DNA of 41,870 nt from a virus: the IMG/VR virus record IMGVR_UViG_3300030090_004264, positions 1 to 41,870 of that record; one strand, given 5' to 3'. Position numbers and translations under genes: made by a program. A model generated the notes under the pieces. It ran no database searches, had not been told where the DNA came from, and saw only the letters and a program-made list of their open reading frames with translations. Below, one piece after another: positions 30,078-40,141 of this stretch (its first letter is position 1; every line of letters starts with the position of its first letter).

Positions 30078-30907
30078 GCGTATTATCTTTAGGAGCGGGA
30101 GTGCAATCAAGCACGCTGGCTTTTATGTATGAGTATGGTGAGGTGGGACCAATGCCTGACTTCGCTGTGTTCGCAGACACTATGGCGGAACCAAAAGAAG
30201 TTTATGACTGGTTTGATTGGATGAAGGCTAAAATAAAAAACTATCCAATTCATGTAATTAGCGCTGGTAACATTGAAACAGATTCACTTGAGGCGGCAGA
30301 AGGTTTACATACTTCAAGAACCCCACCTTTCTTTACAAAAGATCCAAAGAAAAACAGCATGGGTATCTTGACCAGGCAGTGCACAGGTCATTATAAGATA
30401 GAACCTATTCACAAGTTTATTAGAGAGCACATGGGATATCAGAAAGGACAACGTGTTAAGAAAGGCACTGTTGTTGATATGATCATGGGTATATCTCGTG
30501 ATGAGATGTATCGTGTTAAAGAGGCTAGAAAGCCTTGGATTAGAAACGTATATCCCTTAGTAGATAGAAATATTACCAGAGCGATGTGTAAGAAATGGTT
30601 TGATGATCATGCCATGCCTAAACCACCAAGATCAGCTTGTACTTTTTGTCCTTATAAAACATGGAAAGAGTGGAAGTATTTAAAAGATAATTCACCCGAA
30701 GAGTTTCAACACGTTATTGAGTTTGAAAAGAAAATCAATGGTGGGTTTAAAGGTATGCGTGAAGGTTACACTGTATTTGTTACTAAAGAGGGCAAGCCCT
30801 TGAGTGAAATAGATATAGATAAAAAAGCAGAAGACAAACAGATTAATATGTTTGATGAACTTGGTGGCGTTGCCATTAACGATTGTGAAGGGATGTGTGG
30901 AGTATGA
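30065..30907 (+). CDS. PP-loop sulfotransferase/PAPS-reductase-like protein with Cys clusters
   Basis: A 280-residue protein. SLGAGVQSST (8-17) is the PP-loop of the adenine nucleotide alpha-hydrolase fold, followed by DFAVFADTM. Cys106 is in QCTGHYK, then Cys192 and Cys195 in SACTFCPYK, and a C-terminal pair Cys274/Cys278 in DCEGMCGV. This family is common in phages and annotated as PAPS reductase-like; relatives include tRNA thiolation, queuosine-type and DndC-like enzymes. The Cys clusters suggest Fe-S. Substrate unknown: nucleic-acid sulfur or base modification is plausible. Its stop overlaps the next gene (ATGA). Confidence 0.8.
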   Translation: MADLSVLSLGAGVQSSTLAFMYEYGEVGPMPDFAVFADTMAEPKEVYDWFDWMKAKIKNYPIHVISAGNIETDSLEAAEGLHTSRTPPFFTKDPKKNSMGILTRQCTGHYKIEPIHKFIREHMGYQKGQRVKKGTVVDMIMGISRDEMYRVKEARKPWIRNVYPLVDRNITRAMCKKWFDDHAMPKPPRSACTFCPYKTWKEWKYLKDNSPEEFQHVIEFEKKINGGFKGMREGYTVFVTKEGKPLSEIDIDKKAEDKQINMFDELGGVAINDCEGMCGV

Positions 30908-31119
30908 GAATAATGTATCAAAACGGTGAGGTCTTTTTAAGTCTTACAAGAGATGAAGTTGACCACATATATGAGAATAAGGGGCAGCCTGTTGCTTTAG
31001 GAATTAGAACTTTAAAAGTTTTACACGAGGATGTGTCAAAGGCTGTGTTACATCATTGGTCAAACGTTGAAGTATGGGATGCTATCGAAGAACACCTAGA
31101 ATCTCACAAAAGTAAATAA
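30904..31119 (+). CDS. 71-aa protein of the SNF2/PP-loop island
   Basis: Start chosen at 30904 because it overlaps the PP-loop stop as ATGA. Small soluble alpha/beta protein: MRIMYQNGEVFLSLTRDEVD, TLKVLHEDVSKAVLHHWSNV. No domain recognised. It ends 3 bases before the stop of the leftward lysozyme; no terminator separates the converging units. Confidence 0.6.
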   Translation: MRIMYQNGEVFLSLTRDEVDHIYENKGQPVALGIRTLKVLHEDVSKAVLHHWSNVEVWDAIEEHLESHKSK

Positions 31120-31121
31120 TA

Positions 31122-31583
31122 TTAATAATTAGGCCCAGAGTTAGCTACGATTTCAGCTAGTGATTCACAGCGTTTTGGTGTCTGCGAGTGCCACCTAGAA
31201 TCTTTCATTTCTTCGGCTGCTGTTTTCCAATCTTTAACTCGCATTGCTTTCCACATTTTTTTAAATTTTCTAACACCGTTTGTTCCTAATTGAAACACCA
31301 TCTCAAGAATTACTTCAGATACATGTTGTGGTAAATCGTGTCCAATGCACTCGTCTATAAGATGGTCAGCCCCCGCAGCTGCTTTATTTAAATCTAATTC
31401 AAATAATTCATTTACTTCATCCATGGAGATCTCTACGCCTTCCGCATATCTTTCTCGTTCGTGGGGCTGAATAAGGTGGCCTATACCGATCGTGGCCTTT
31501 CCTAAACTATCGAGGTACATGGTTGTGCGCAGGCCTTCATGGTCCTGCACTCTTGCCTTCAAGGCATCTGTAAGTTTAATCAT
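31122..31583 (-). CDS. Endolysin, T4-type lysozyme (GH24)
   Basis: A 153-residue muramidase that cuts the MurNAc-GlcNAc bond. The catalytic spacing is that of T4 lysozyme exactly: Glu16 in HEGL, Asp25 in YLDSLG, Thr31 in TIGIGHL (T4 Glu11, Asp20, Thr26). C-terminal lobe: EMVFQLGTNGVRKFKKMWKA, WHSQTPKR. No signal sequence, so it needs the holin, which is 25 kb away at 5231-5626. It ends the long leftward virion operon, and may instead be virion-associated. Confidence 0.92.
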   Translation of the reverse strand: MIKLTDALKARVQDHEGLRTTMYLDSLGKATIGIGHLIQPHERERYAEGVEISMDEVNELFELDLNKAAAGADHLIDECIGHDLPQHVSEVILEMVFQLGTNGVRKFKKMWKAMRVKDWKTAAEEMKDSRWHSQTPKRCESLAEIVANSGPNY

Positions 31584-31601
31584 AAGTGGTATTATAACAT
31601 C

Positions 31602-32378
31602 TTAATAATCAAACCCAAGACCAAATCTTAAATTGCCAGAGGGGTCTATCCCTATGTTATAATCAACTGGAGTTTGATTAAACATAAAGGTATCTTCAAA
31701 ATCTATGCCTCTATTAGGATTGAGAGGGTCAAACTTAAACCTGTCTAAACCCATGTCAGTGCCGAAGTTTCTTATTTTGTTAACATTTTGTAATATTCCA
31801 TCCAGTACAGTATTGTCTGCCATTAACGTGGAGGGGTCCATTTCACTTACTCTAATAGGATCAAAAACTTGTCGGTTAAAAAGTGGATTGATAGAGGCCT
31901 GTATATTATTACTTTGTAAAATACCGTCTATATCTTCTGGAGCTACACCTCTAGGCTCATCTTTTCCTGTTATTTTTCTATTTAAAGATCTCAAAAGATC
32001 TAGTCCGACACCTCCACTCAAAGCTCTCTCACCAACAGCACCGAGCGTGTCTCCAGTTGCTTTTGCAAAATCTCCAACAACTTCAGAGGGGGTAGGGCCA
32101 TACATTTTTGCTAATCTTTCTGTCTCCTCTCGTAAACTCCGAGGAGCATCTTGTGTCATCTGCAATAATGTGCCTCCGGTTCCCGGAACCTGTTTAGTAA
32201 ATTTATTTTTAAAATCAGTTAATCTTTGTTCTTGAAAAGCTCGTCTAGCTAATCTCTCAACAGGCACATCATCCCTACCGCCAAAAAAAGCATCTCTTGT
32301 CGCTTCTCTGATTGCCGGACCTGAGCCTCTGTTGAAGGCTACCATGCTTTTCTGTAAATCTTTAAACGACTTTGACAC
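31602..32378 (-). CDS. 258-aa virion-block protein, unknown
   Basis: Charged N-terminus (KSFKDLQKSMVAFNRGSGPA, DAFFGGRDDVPVERLARRAF), a helical middle with RSLREETERLAKMYGP, and an Asp/Asn/Pro-rich C-terminal third (VSEMDPSTLMADN, FDPLNPNRGIDFEDTFMFNQ) ending LRFGLGFDY, which may be disordered or tail-like. Its start abuts the 931-aa stop. Probably a minor virion protein. No family recognised. Confidence 0.6.
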   Translation of the reverse strand: MSKSFKDLQKSMVAFNRGSGPAIREATRDAFFGGRDDVPVERLARRAFQEQRLTDFKNKFTKQVPGTGGTLLQMTQDAPRSLREETERLAKMYGPTPSEVVGDFAKATGDTLGAVGERALSGGVGLDLLRSLNRKITGKDEPRGVAPEDIDGILQSNNIQASINPLFNRQVFDPIRVSEMDPSTLMADNTVLDGILQNVNKIRNFGTDMGLDRFKFDPLNPNRGIDFEDTFMFNQTPVDYNIGIDPSGNLRFGLGFDY

Positions 32379-35173
32379 TATGCTCTCCTCTTTAATGATG
32401 CCTGTAATAATTCATCTTGCGGGAATAAAACCTCAGCTCTTTCTGCTGACAAAGGCCTGTTGATTACTTCGTTTATATCAGGGACCGGTGGTCTGGCTAC
32501 CTGAGTTAGATCAGGAACCTTAACTTGCGTTTCTGCTTGTTGAGCTTGATTTGAATCTGCTGGCACTGTTTCTGGTTTTACAACTTCTGTTTGTTGTGTT
32601 TCAGGTAATAGTTTTTCTTTTATTGAATCTACAAACTTACCTGTGTTCATGTTGTTAGCGATCGTTACATCTTTTAATCCACCAAACTCACTATAAGAAT
32701 CTTCAGCAGATTCTATTAAACCAAGTTGAGTAAAGTCGTTTTCTAATGACTCAAGTAAGGCCTGGTCATTATCAAAAAATCTTTCCAAAGCTCTTCCTAA
32801 ACTAACAAGATTGCTTGGGTTTTTTAAATACTTACCGGTAGACAGATCTTTCATTGCCTCTGTCATTGGCTTTAAAACAAAAGGTTGAGACATCAAACGA
32901 GCAGAGTATTTGGATAACAAAATAGCAGCTATTGTTCCAAGAGGACCCACGGTTAAAGTGCTTGCTCCCACTAGACCAGCACCAGTAACACCTCTTAAGA
33001 AAGAACGCACACCACCGATTTGAGCTCTTCTAGCCAAGAAGGTAGAAAGATTAAAGTTTTTATTATTAAAGAAAATAGCAGAAGCATCTGCAAATTCTTT
33101 TAAAGTGTCTACGGTTAACGTCTTTCCATTTATGTCTTTCAATTTTGCAAGATTTAAAGCCTCTGAAAGCCCTCGCATTTTACCATCATCTAATTTACCA
33201 AACTGATCAAGTCCTAAACCCATTTTATATTTGTTAACATCAAAGGTCATCTTACCTAAGTCGTCTGCGAGTCCTGTGCTTCCTTTACTTGTCGTTGTAA
33301 AAGCTTCTTGAAAAGCTCGTCCTAGTTTAAAAGTTAAGGCTTCTCTAAAAGCATCCTCACCTGTCCCTGTAATACCAGCCGCTCTTAAGTCTTCTACTTT
33401 TGCATTTTTAAAAATCTTATGAATTGTTCTTGCACCTTGAGGAGTTTCTAAGGCAAAAGCTCTGTCAAAAAGAGTGTCTAAAAAACTACCTCCCATTAAA
33501 ACCTTATCTTCAAAATAAAAACGACCAGCACCTTTAAAGTTTTTCTTTTGATCACCCATCAGTATTGAATACATATCATACTCCAGGTCGGCTTTATTTA
33601 AATTGTCTAAATATGCTTTTTTTAATTTACTAAAAGCTTCATCGGTGACGTTTGCAGGTTTTATAGGGTTACCCAAAATCCTTTCCAAAATATCTTGAGC
33701 GCCCATTAAATCATCTACAGATGCTTTACCAACTCTACCTGTGCCTTTTTCTGATAGCTCTCCAATGGTTGTTTGTATGATGTCTCTAGTATATTTTATT
33801 CTATCATAATCTACAAAACGACCTGCATTCGCTGCATTTTTAGGTTCTAATATTTCTTGAAATATATCTGAAACCGCTTTTAAATCTCCTGATGCTTTAC
33901 CAAAATCAGTTCCAGCAGTTAACCTATTTAACATTTGTGCTGAATAGGTTCTTAAACTTTCTATATCAAAAGCTTTATTGAGTAATCTGCCAGACTCATC
34001 ACGAAGTCGATATTTTTTTAAAATATCTTGCATCATTTTTTTATCACCAGATAAAAAAGCCTCTCTAACATTGTATCCCATTTTAGCCATCACTGTTGAT
34101 GGTCCTGCTTTCGCAGCTTCAACGAGTTCTTTAAATCCAGGCACAGTGCCTTCACCTTTTTTAATAAACTTACCAACGTTTTTAGCGTAAGCTTTTTCAA
34201 ACTCAGGACCAAAAAAAGGAACACGACCTAACACATTAGGTAAAGAGCTAATGATTGGAATGTTAGATACCTCTGCTCTACCAGGCTCTACACCAATGTT
34301 TTTTAATCTATTGTAGACAGCCTCGTTTGGAGCTAATAATTTTGTGCCGCCTGCTTTAAACAAACTCATAACAGGACGAACGGCAGTTAAACCACCACCT
34401 AACATTAAATCAAACTGAGCTTCTTTTTTTAAATAATCAACTAATTGATCTCTAGTTGGTCTATTAATGCCTGTTTCAAAACCAATCATCTCTCCGTATT
34501 CATCAAAGGTCGGACTATACAAAACTCCTTTTGAGTTTAAGTGAGTCAACAAACCTTCATATCCTGCAAGAGAAGAAATATATGCTGCAGTTCCACCTAA
34601 AATAGCTCCTACTGCTGCGCCAGGTATACCAAAAAATTTACCTATGTTTGCTCCTATTCTGGCTCCCGCTATCGTCCCTCCTAAAGAGGAAGAGAGGCTT
34701 GTTAATAATTTTAGACCAGGTAAAGGGTTGGGTCTGTCTGTAAAATATTGAAACTTGTCATCTAGTTCATTTAAATCATAAGTTTCTGGGTACATCATTC
34801 TATCAGTGTATCCATATTGGTTCATGAAATACTCAATGCTATTAATTATTTCTTGTTCTGGTAAACCTTTTTTCATTCCCTCAGTGGTTACCTTTTGAAT
34901 AATCTCTTTCATTCCCTCTAAAGGAATTTTAGCGGATGCAAACTTACCAGCTGTTTCATACTTAGATGCGGCTTGTTCAAAACCAAGAACTTTAGGTAAC
35001 TCAGCGCCTTTTTCTAGATCAGGTTTGTCATCTTCTTTTTCTACTAAATCACCCTCAACAAACTGTTTAACGTCTTGCACAGTAATACCGTCTGTAACTT
35101 CTGGATTATCAGTTTTTTGTAGAAACTGAAGTCTAGCTAGATAAAGATCATCAAGTGTTAAATAATTTTTCAT
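32378..35173 (-). CDS. Internal virion/DNA-ejection protein (931 aa) with glycine zipper
   Basis: N-terminal helical part, then a glycine-zipper membrane-like segment at about 151-206 (LGGTIAGARIGANIGKFFGI and GAAVGAILGGTAAYISSL), a long alpha-helical body to about 720, a second hydrophobic/Gly-rich stretch with GAGLVGASTLTVGPLGTIAA near 735-765, and a disordered Pro/Gln-rich tail. Such an arrangement is usual for podovirus internal core proteins that enter the host envelope during ejection (T7 gp15/gp16 analogues). Assignment is by architecture; sequence identity to T7 proteins is not claimed. Confidence 0.65.
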   Translation of the reverse strand: MKNYLTLDDLYLARLQFLQKTDNPEVTDGITVQDVKQFVEGDLVEKEDDKPDLEKGAELPKVLGFEQAASKYETAGKFASAKIPLEGMKEIIQKVTTEGMKKGLPEQEIINSIEYFMNQYGYTDRMMYPETYDLNELDDKFQYFTDRPNPLPGLKLLTSLSSSLGGTIAGARIGANIGKFFGIPGAAVGAILGGTAAYISSLAGYEGLLTHLNSKGVLYSPTFDEYGEMIGFETGINRPTRDQLVDYLKKEAQFDLMLGGGLTAVRPVMSLFKAGGTKLLAPNEAVYNRLKNIGVEPGRAEVSNIPIISSLPNVLGRVPFFGPEFEKAYAKNVGKFIKKGEGTVPGFKELVEAAKAGPSTVMAKMGYNVREAFLSGDKKMMQDILKKYRLRDESGRLLNKAFDIESLRTYSAQMLNRLTAGTDFGKASGDLKAVSDIFQEILEPKNAANAGRFVDYDRIKYTRDIIQTTIGELSEKGTGRVGKASVDDLMGAQDILERILGNPIKPANVTDEAFSKLKKAYLDNLNKADLEYDMYSILMGDQKKNFKGAGRFYFEDKVLMGGSFLDTLFDRAFALETPQGARTIHKIFKNAKVEDLRAAGITGTGEDAFREALTFKLGRAFQEAFTTTSKGSTGLADDLGKMTFDVNKYKMGLGLDQFGKLDDGKMRGLSEALNLAKLKDINGKTLTVDTLKEFADASAIFFNNKNFNLSTFLARRAQIGGVRSFLRGVTGAGLVGASTLTVGPLGTIAAILLSKYSARLMSQPFVLKPMTEAMKDLSTGKYLKNPSNLVSLGRALERFFDNDQALLESLENDFTQLGLIESAEDSYSEFGGLKDVTIANNMNTGKFVDSIKEKLLPETQQTEVVKPETVPADSNQAQQAETQVKVPDLTQVARPPVPDINEVINRPLSAERAEVLFPQDELLQASLKRRA

Positions 35174-37902
35174 TAGTACCTTATATCGTATTTATCTAAG
35201 ATCGACATCAAATCGTAATACTTAACTTTTTGATTATGATTCTGTCCGGTTGATTGTAAATCATTCTCCTGAATTTTTTCAGAGGGCACGGTTGTTTGTG
35301 CATTAATTTGACCATTTACTGAAGCGACAGGAACTCCGTTTTGTATGGGTGTTTTGAAAACAGAGACTTTGTTTGGTTGCCATTTATAAAGATCAAACAC
35401 ACCCTCCGCCTCTGTTTGAAAGTTTTCCTGTACTAAACTATTATATTGTCTAATGCTACCTTCTTTAAACTCTTGTAGTTTAGAGTTTAGTTCTTGCGGA
35501 CCTGTGAGTATGCTACTGAAACTAAACTCACCGATAGATGATTCAATTGTGTCTTTCAACAGTCTTTGTTCTGGTTGCTGAAAACGTGCAAACATAATAC
35601 CCAATATTTTAGACTTCAGCCCTAATTGAAACACTTTAGGGTTAACACTGAATTGTTTTCCAGCGATTGTAAAAGTATATTTTTCCAAATCAGTTGGCTC
35701 TGGTCTAACAAATTTTCCATCTACAAACTCAATACCCTCTTCTGCTGCTGCTTGTACAAGAAAGTTAAATGTATCTTGAGCGTCTTTTTTAATGTCTCCA
35801 ATTGGAACCATTGTTTCTACTCCAAATTGATTAGAAACCGGTAAGGTGCTAGATGCGGTTAAACCCTTTTGCTTCATGTATTCATCAACTGCACCAGGAT
35901 TAGTAAGTATGTCGTTTATTGAAAAACCTTCGAAAGCGTTTGCGGTATATAATTCTTGGTTCAAAGCATTAATGAGCTCACCATCAAGATCAATCCCTTG
36001 TGACTGAAACAATAAATTTTGTTTCATTTTTATTTTTACATCTTCGTCACCACCAGTGTCTAACATATCAATCTCAGAAAAAGCTAATGCAAAATCTGCA
36101 GCTTGTTGTTTTGAAAAAAGTTGTTTTGTATCAACATTATTTGTTAAGGCAGATATAAAATCTGCACCTTTAGCTAAACTTAAACTAAGTAATGCTTTTG
36201 GACCCACAAGAGCTGCGCCGGTCTCTTGATCCACTATATCCTCGCCTTGAATCGCTGTGATAAAATTAATTGTTCTCAAATGTCTGTTCATAACAGGAAG
36301 GGCTTCTTTAAAAAAAGTTTCTTGATTACGAACACCATAGTAAAAAGGTGTAGCACTCTGATCATCAAACATAGCAAACGGACGTGCCATGATTACTTGA
36401 CCATTTTCCAATTCAATGGGTTGAATTGCATTTAGTTTTTCAAATTCTTCTAAACTATCTACAGCTACAAAATCAGGAGAATAACTTAAAATAGCACCAT
36501 TAGGTGCAAAATTCTTTTTTCTTAAATATTTAGTTGTGTTGAAGTTTTCATTTAACTTAGCTTGATTTGCAGCAACAGTAGCCGCTCTATCTAATAAATC
36601 TTTTTCTTTTTCAAAAGCCATGGACACAGCAGTAGCGCCGATCTCTTTCTCTAATGCATTTCTATCCTGAGCTAACTTTACAGCACTATCAAGAACAGGT
36701 CCGCTTGCCTGACCTAACACGTCTAAGAAACCAGCAAAACCTTTTTCATTAGTTCTACCTGACACTAAATTAGATGCTAATTGTAATAGAAGTAAAGCAG
36801 GAGTTGTTGTATCTTTAACATCGGTAGATTCTCTTAAAATATCTTTGAAGCGTTCTACCTCTTTTTCAAAATCAAATGCACCCTCTTCTGCTGCAGCTAT
36901 ATTGTTTTGTTTTTCATTTTTATTTGCAAAATTAGCTTCACTTCCTGCACCGTCACCAGCAGTTTCAGAATCTAAAACTTCTTTTTTCTCACCGTCAACT
37001 ACCTCTTCATTAGTCTGACCCTCACCCCCGCCTAACAAATTAATTAAATCTTTTGTCCTTTTGTCTACTCTGAACGGACTCTCACTGCCTCTTTTTAAAT
37101 CTAATTGTGGTTGAGGAAATGGACCTTCTTTTGCGATGCTTTCCATCAAAGATAGATCACCTGTCTTTACGTCTTTAAATGGTTCATCTAACTTTAGCTC
37201 TTCTTCAGGAAAGTCGTAAACTGGTTTGACCTTTTCAGGATCAAATCCTCTTTCTGTTAAGAGATCAGGATCAAGTCCTCTTTCTCTAGCTTCATTAAAC
37301 TTATTTACTCTATAGTTTTCAGCAGCCTTAATCTCAGCTGCGGTGACTCCTATGGTGGCTAAGTCTCTTTGAAAGTTTGGTCTTAAGGTTGCTTGAAGTA
37401 AAAAATCTAATCTTTCTTGCGAACCAGGAGGAAAGTTTTCACGGAAAAATTCTGCTGGGTTTGTTCCAAGTTGTGATGGAAAACCATAAGGATTGTTCTC
37501 AGTCCTAAATCTAGGGAAACTACCAAACTCTGTATTAACTTTACCTCTATCCAACCCAAAGAAAGCTGTTCCAAATTCTGTACCAATCACTTTACTTGCC
37601 TCTCCAAAAGGAGCTAACAAATAATTAAACATGTCTCCATAGTAATCAGGAGATGCACGGAAGGTATTTTTGAACTGATCCATAATACCTAAGGCAGCAT
37701 ATGGAGTGGTTCCTTTTTTAAACTCGTCTCTTGATGTCGTGTAACCCGAAGTTACACCACTAAGAAAATCAAAACCTAAAATAGGTTTAAAAGGATTTGA
37801 GTCGTAAACACTAGTGGGTCCAGCACCACGAGGTTCAGATCTTATTGAAGAGCCTCCTTTAAAACCCTTAACAAACATTTTTCTGTTATATACATCATTC
37901 AT
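35173..37902 (-). CDS. Large virion-block protein (909 aa)
   Basis: Low-complexity Ser/Gly N-terminus, an acidic disordered part at about 225-350, then a helical segment with PALLLLQLASNLVSGRTNEK and GFLDVLGQASGPVLDSAVKL around 365-415, followed by a long helical coiled region (IGATAVSMAFEKEKDLLDRA) and a mixed C-terminal half. It is between the two other large core-like genes, so an internal or ejection protein is likely. No enzymatic motif seen. Confidence 0.6.
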   Translation of the reverse strand: MNDVYNRKMFVKGFKGGSSIRSEPRGAGPTSVYDSNPFKPILGFDFLSGVTSGYTTSRDEFKKGTTPYAALGIMDQFKNTFRASPDYYGDMFNYLLAPFGEASKVIGTEFGTAFFGLDRGKVNTEFGSFPRFRTENNPYGFPSQLGTNPAEFFRENFPPGSQERLDFLLQATLRPNFQRDLATIGVTAAEIKAAENYRVNKFNEARERGLDPDLLTERGFDPEKVKPVYDFPEEELKLDEPFKDVKTGDLSLMESIAKEGPFPQPQLDLKRGSESPFRVDKRTKDLINLLGGGEGQTNEEVVDGEKKEVLDSETAGDGAGSEANFANKNEKQNNIAAAEEGAFDFEKEVERFKDILRESTDVKDTTTPALLLLQLASNLVSGRTNEKGFAGFLDVLGQASGPVLDSAVKLAQDRNALEKEIGATAVSMAFEKEKDLLDRAATVAANQAKLNENFNTTKYLRKKNFAPNGAILSYSPDFVAVDSLEEFEKLNAIQPIELENGQVIMARPFAMFDDQSATPFYYGVRNQETFFKEALPVMNRHLRTINFITAIQGEDIVDQETGAALVGPKALLSLSLAKGADFISALTNNVDTKQLFSKQQAADFALAFSEIDMLDTGGDEDVKIKMKQNLLFQSQGIDLDGELINALNQELYTANAFEGFSINDILTNPGAVDEYMKQKGLTASSTLPVSNQFGVETMVPIGDIKKDAQDTFNFLVQAAAEEGIEFVDGKFVRPEPTDLEKYTFTIAGKQFSVNPKVFQLGLKSKILGIMFARFQQPEQRLLKDTIESSIGEFSFSSILTGPQELNSKLQEFKEGSIRQYNSLVQENFQTEAEGVFDLYKWQPNKVSVFKTPIQNGVPVASVNGQINAQTTVPSEKIQENDLQSTGQNHNQKVKYYDLMSILDKYDIRY

Positions 37903-38855
37903 TATAAGCTAAATCCGCCTTGGTTTAATAAAGAACTAATCCCGGCTAAACCGACACCAGCACCAAGTAATTGACTAAATGGTGAAGGAGAGGGTTGAGT
38001 TACGAAAGTTTGTTGACCAGAAGGAACTCCTCTTAAAATATCAGAAGCAAACTGTAATCGACCAAAAGGTTCTCTTTGTGTTTCTAAAATATTTTGACGA
38101 GCCACGTCTCTTTGCATTTGATCTTGCCTTTGTTGCAATGATCCTAGTCCTAATAATTGTTGTATGTCTGCAAAACCTGACTGTTGTGCTCTAGAACCGA
38201 GAGCTCCTATTTGTTCACCTAAACCTTGTTGAGCAATACCTCCAGCTAATGTTTGTTGACCTAATTGACCAAGAGTTGCTGCTGATCGTAACTGTTGCTG
38301 TTGAGCTTGTAAAAAGTTTCTCTGCAGATCCTCTGCTATTCTTCTTGATTTAATATCTTGTAAGTTTCTATCGAGTTCAGCTCTTTGCACACCTTCACGA
38401 CCACCACCAAAAGCACCTGCTGCAACAGCCTGCGCTGCTGCCGTGTTTCTGGCCATGTTTGCCTGTCTGTCAATCTCTGCTAAAGCTTGTTGAGTAACTT
38501 GTTGTTGATAAGGGTCCATGAACTGTTGAACTCCTGACGGACCAACCATACCGACACCTTGACCAATAGTGCCTATGCCTGCACCAAGAGTAGTTCCCGC
38601 TGCTCCTAATTGCTGAGTGGCAGAGCTTAAGAAAGGTTGAAAAGCTCCTATGCCGGATGTTACACCTGTATTTGCAGCTGTTTGAGCAGCAGTAAAAGCA
38701 GTATTTTGTAAAGGTTGAAATTGAGCAACACTAGCAGCAGGTATTGTTTGAGCGACATTAGCAACTCCAGTAGGTCCAAAAACAGACTCAAGAAGTTGCT
38801 CTGCTCTTTTTTCAATAAACTCTGGTTGTCTAATTAGTTGTTCTTGAACTGCCAT
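37902..38855 (-). CDS. Gln/Ala/Gly-rich virion protein (317 aa)
   Basis: Helical, Gln- and Ala-rich throughout: FMDPYQQQVTQQALAEIDRQ, ARNTAAAQAVAAGAFGGGRE, GVQRAELDRNLQDIKSRRIA, NFLQAQQQQLRSAATLGQLG. The FMDPY..., then AAQA-AAGAFGGGRE motif is one I recall from many marine phage virion/ejection proteins. Coiled-coil and C-terminal Gly-rich hydrophobic end. It likely belongs to the internal ejection set with its neighbours, with overlaps of one base at both ends. Confidence 0.65.
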   Translation of the reverse strand: MAVQEQLIRQPEFIEKRAEQLLESVFGPTGVANVAQTIPAASVAQFQPLQNTAFTAAQTAANTGVTSGIGAFQPFLSSATQQLGAAGTTLGAGIGTIGQGVGMVGPSGVQQFMDPYQQQVTQQALAEIDRQANMARNTAAAQAVAAGAFGGGREGVQRAELDRNLQDIKSRRIAEDLQRNFLQAQQQQLRSAATLGQLGQQTLAGGIAQQGLGEQIGALGSRAQQSGFADIQQLLGLGSLQQRQDQMQRDVARQNILETQREPFGRLQFASDILRGVPSGQQTFVTQPSPSPFSQLLGAGVGLAGISSLLNQGGFSL

Positions 38856-40138
38856 TATGCCATACCTACCATATTACCTAATATACCTTTTTTCTGTGCG
38901 TCCTGTAAGCCGTAAAAGAAAGAACCACCCATCTCTTTTGCTTGATCTAAATTTTTTGCACCCATACCATAACCTATATCAGCTACAGTGTCAGCATTAA
39001 CTACAAACTCACCGTCAGCTAGTTTTGCAAATACAGTGTCCTTGTCCGGTGATCCACGGTCATCGGATATTGGACCGTCTCTTTCTAAAAATAAATCTCT
39101 TCTTGGACTGTTTTCTTGAAAGCTTGCTATGTTACCTTCTTTCATTTTGTTAATCAGAATACCATCTGCTGCTTCAAGCACTGGTCTACCCATCATATCA
39201 AACTTTGGCTTGAACTGTTCTTCTTTCATCTGCTTATCTCTCAGCTTATTCATCATATCTTCCATCATTTTGTTCAGGAGATAATCATCCATGAAATTTC
39301 TTTCTTCCTCAGTTAACGGTCGTTTAACACGTTTACCCTCTTGTGCTCTCATGATACCGCCATCTTTTGTTGGAAAAGTATATGTGCCATCAGGATTTAA
39401 AACAGGATTAATTAATCGTGCAAGTCCTGTATTTAAAGAACCTTGGCTACCAATAGTTGGACTATCTGGTAAATCATCTAATTCACCTTCATCAAAGAAA
39501 CCTAATTGTTTTGCTAATATACCTCCGCCTATCACTAACTCTGGGTTAGTTTTTGCAAAATCTAAAACTTGACTCACGATACCACTATCACCACCAGCAT
39601 CACCGCTCAAAACATTTTTTCGAGCCATGTCCAATAATTCATTTTCAGATGTGCCTGTGCCTAATCCCTTTAACCTGTTAAACTCTTTTAATGTATCTCC
39701 ACTAATTGTTTGTCCTTCGCTACCAAGACTCGTTAAACGTGGATCATCTGGACCACCACCGCCTATTGTCATGGACTCACCCGCTTGACCTGGTAGGTAC
39801 TTGTCACCAAATCCAAAACCTCTCATAGTTGGAGAAAAATTACGTTCACTAAATGCTTTTAATATTCCTGTGTCACCACCGACAACACCAGGTATTCTTC
39901 CTTTTGCAAAAAATTGTCCGATCGGACCCTCACCACCAGATAAGAAACGTTGACCACCAGCGCCGATAGAGCCAGCAAGTAATGCGTTTTGAAAAGCCTC
40001 TTGACCAGGGTCTCCCCTAACAAGAGAACCTAAACCAGAACCTATAGCAGCACCTGCCGGACCTGCTATTGCATATCCAAGCGTACCACCAATTGCTGGT
40101 AAAACGTCTTTAACACCTTCTATAAATTTTTTTAGCAT
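38855..40138 (-). CDS. Glycine-zipper virion protein with GEFVVNADTV motif (427 aa)
   Basis: N-terminal glycine-zipper (AIGGTLGYAIAGPAGAAIGS, residues about 16-40), then Gly/Asp-rich linkers and a charged helical stretch (LLNKMMEDMMNKLRDKQMKE). The C-terminus carries DTVFAKLADGEFVVNADTVA and GYGMGAKNLDQAKEMGG, a motif that recurs in marine phage structural proteins. The zipper suggests membrane insertion or packing of the ejection core. Function as an ejection/adhesion protein is inferred. Confidence 0.65.
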   Translation of the reverse strand: MLKKFIEGVKDVLPAIGGTLGYAIAGPAGAAIGSGLGSLVRGDPGQEAFQNALLAGSIGAGGQRFLSGGEGPIGQFFAKGRIPGVVGGDTGILKAFSERNFSPTMRGFGFGDKYLPGQAGESMTIGGGGPDDPRLTSLGSEGQTISGDTLKEFNRLKGLGTGTSENELLDMARKNVLSGDAGGDSGIVSQVLDFAKTNPELVIGGGILAKQLGFFDEGELDDLPDSPTIGSQGSLNTGLARLINPVLNPDGTYTFPTKDGGIMRAQEGKRVKRPLTEEERNFMDDYLLNKMMEDMMNKLRDKQMKEEQFKPKFDMMGRPVLEAADGILINKMKEGNIASFQENSPRRDLFLERDGPISDDRGSPDKDTVFAKLADGEFVVNADTVADIGYGMGAKNLDQAKEMGGSFFYGLQDAQKKGILGNMVGMA

Positions 40139-40141
40139 CTA

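Noticed and set aside
31705-32235. 176-codon rightward frame antisense to the 258-aa gene
   Set aside because: Mirror frame of a gene with better context, operon coupling and composition.
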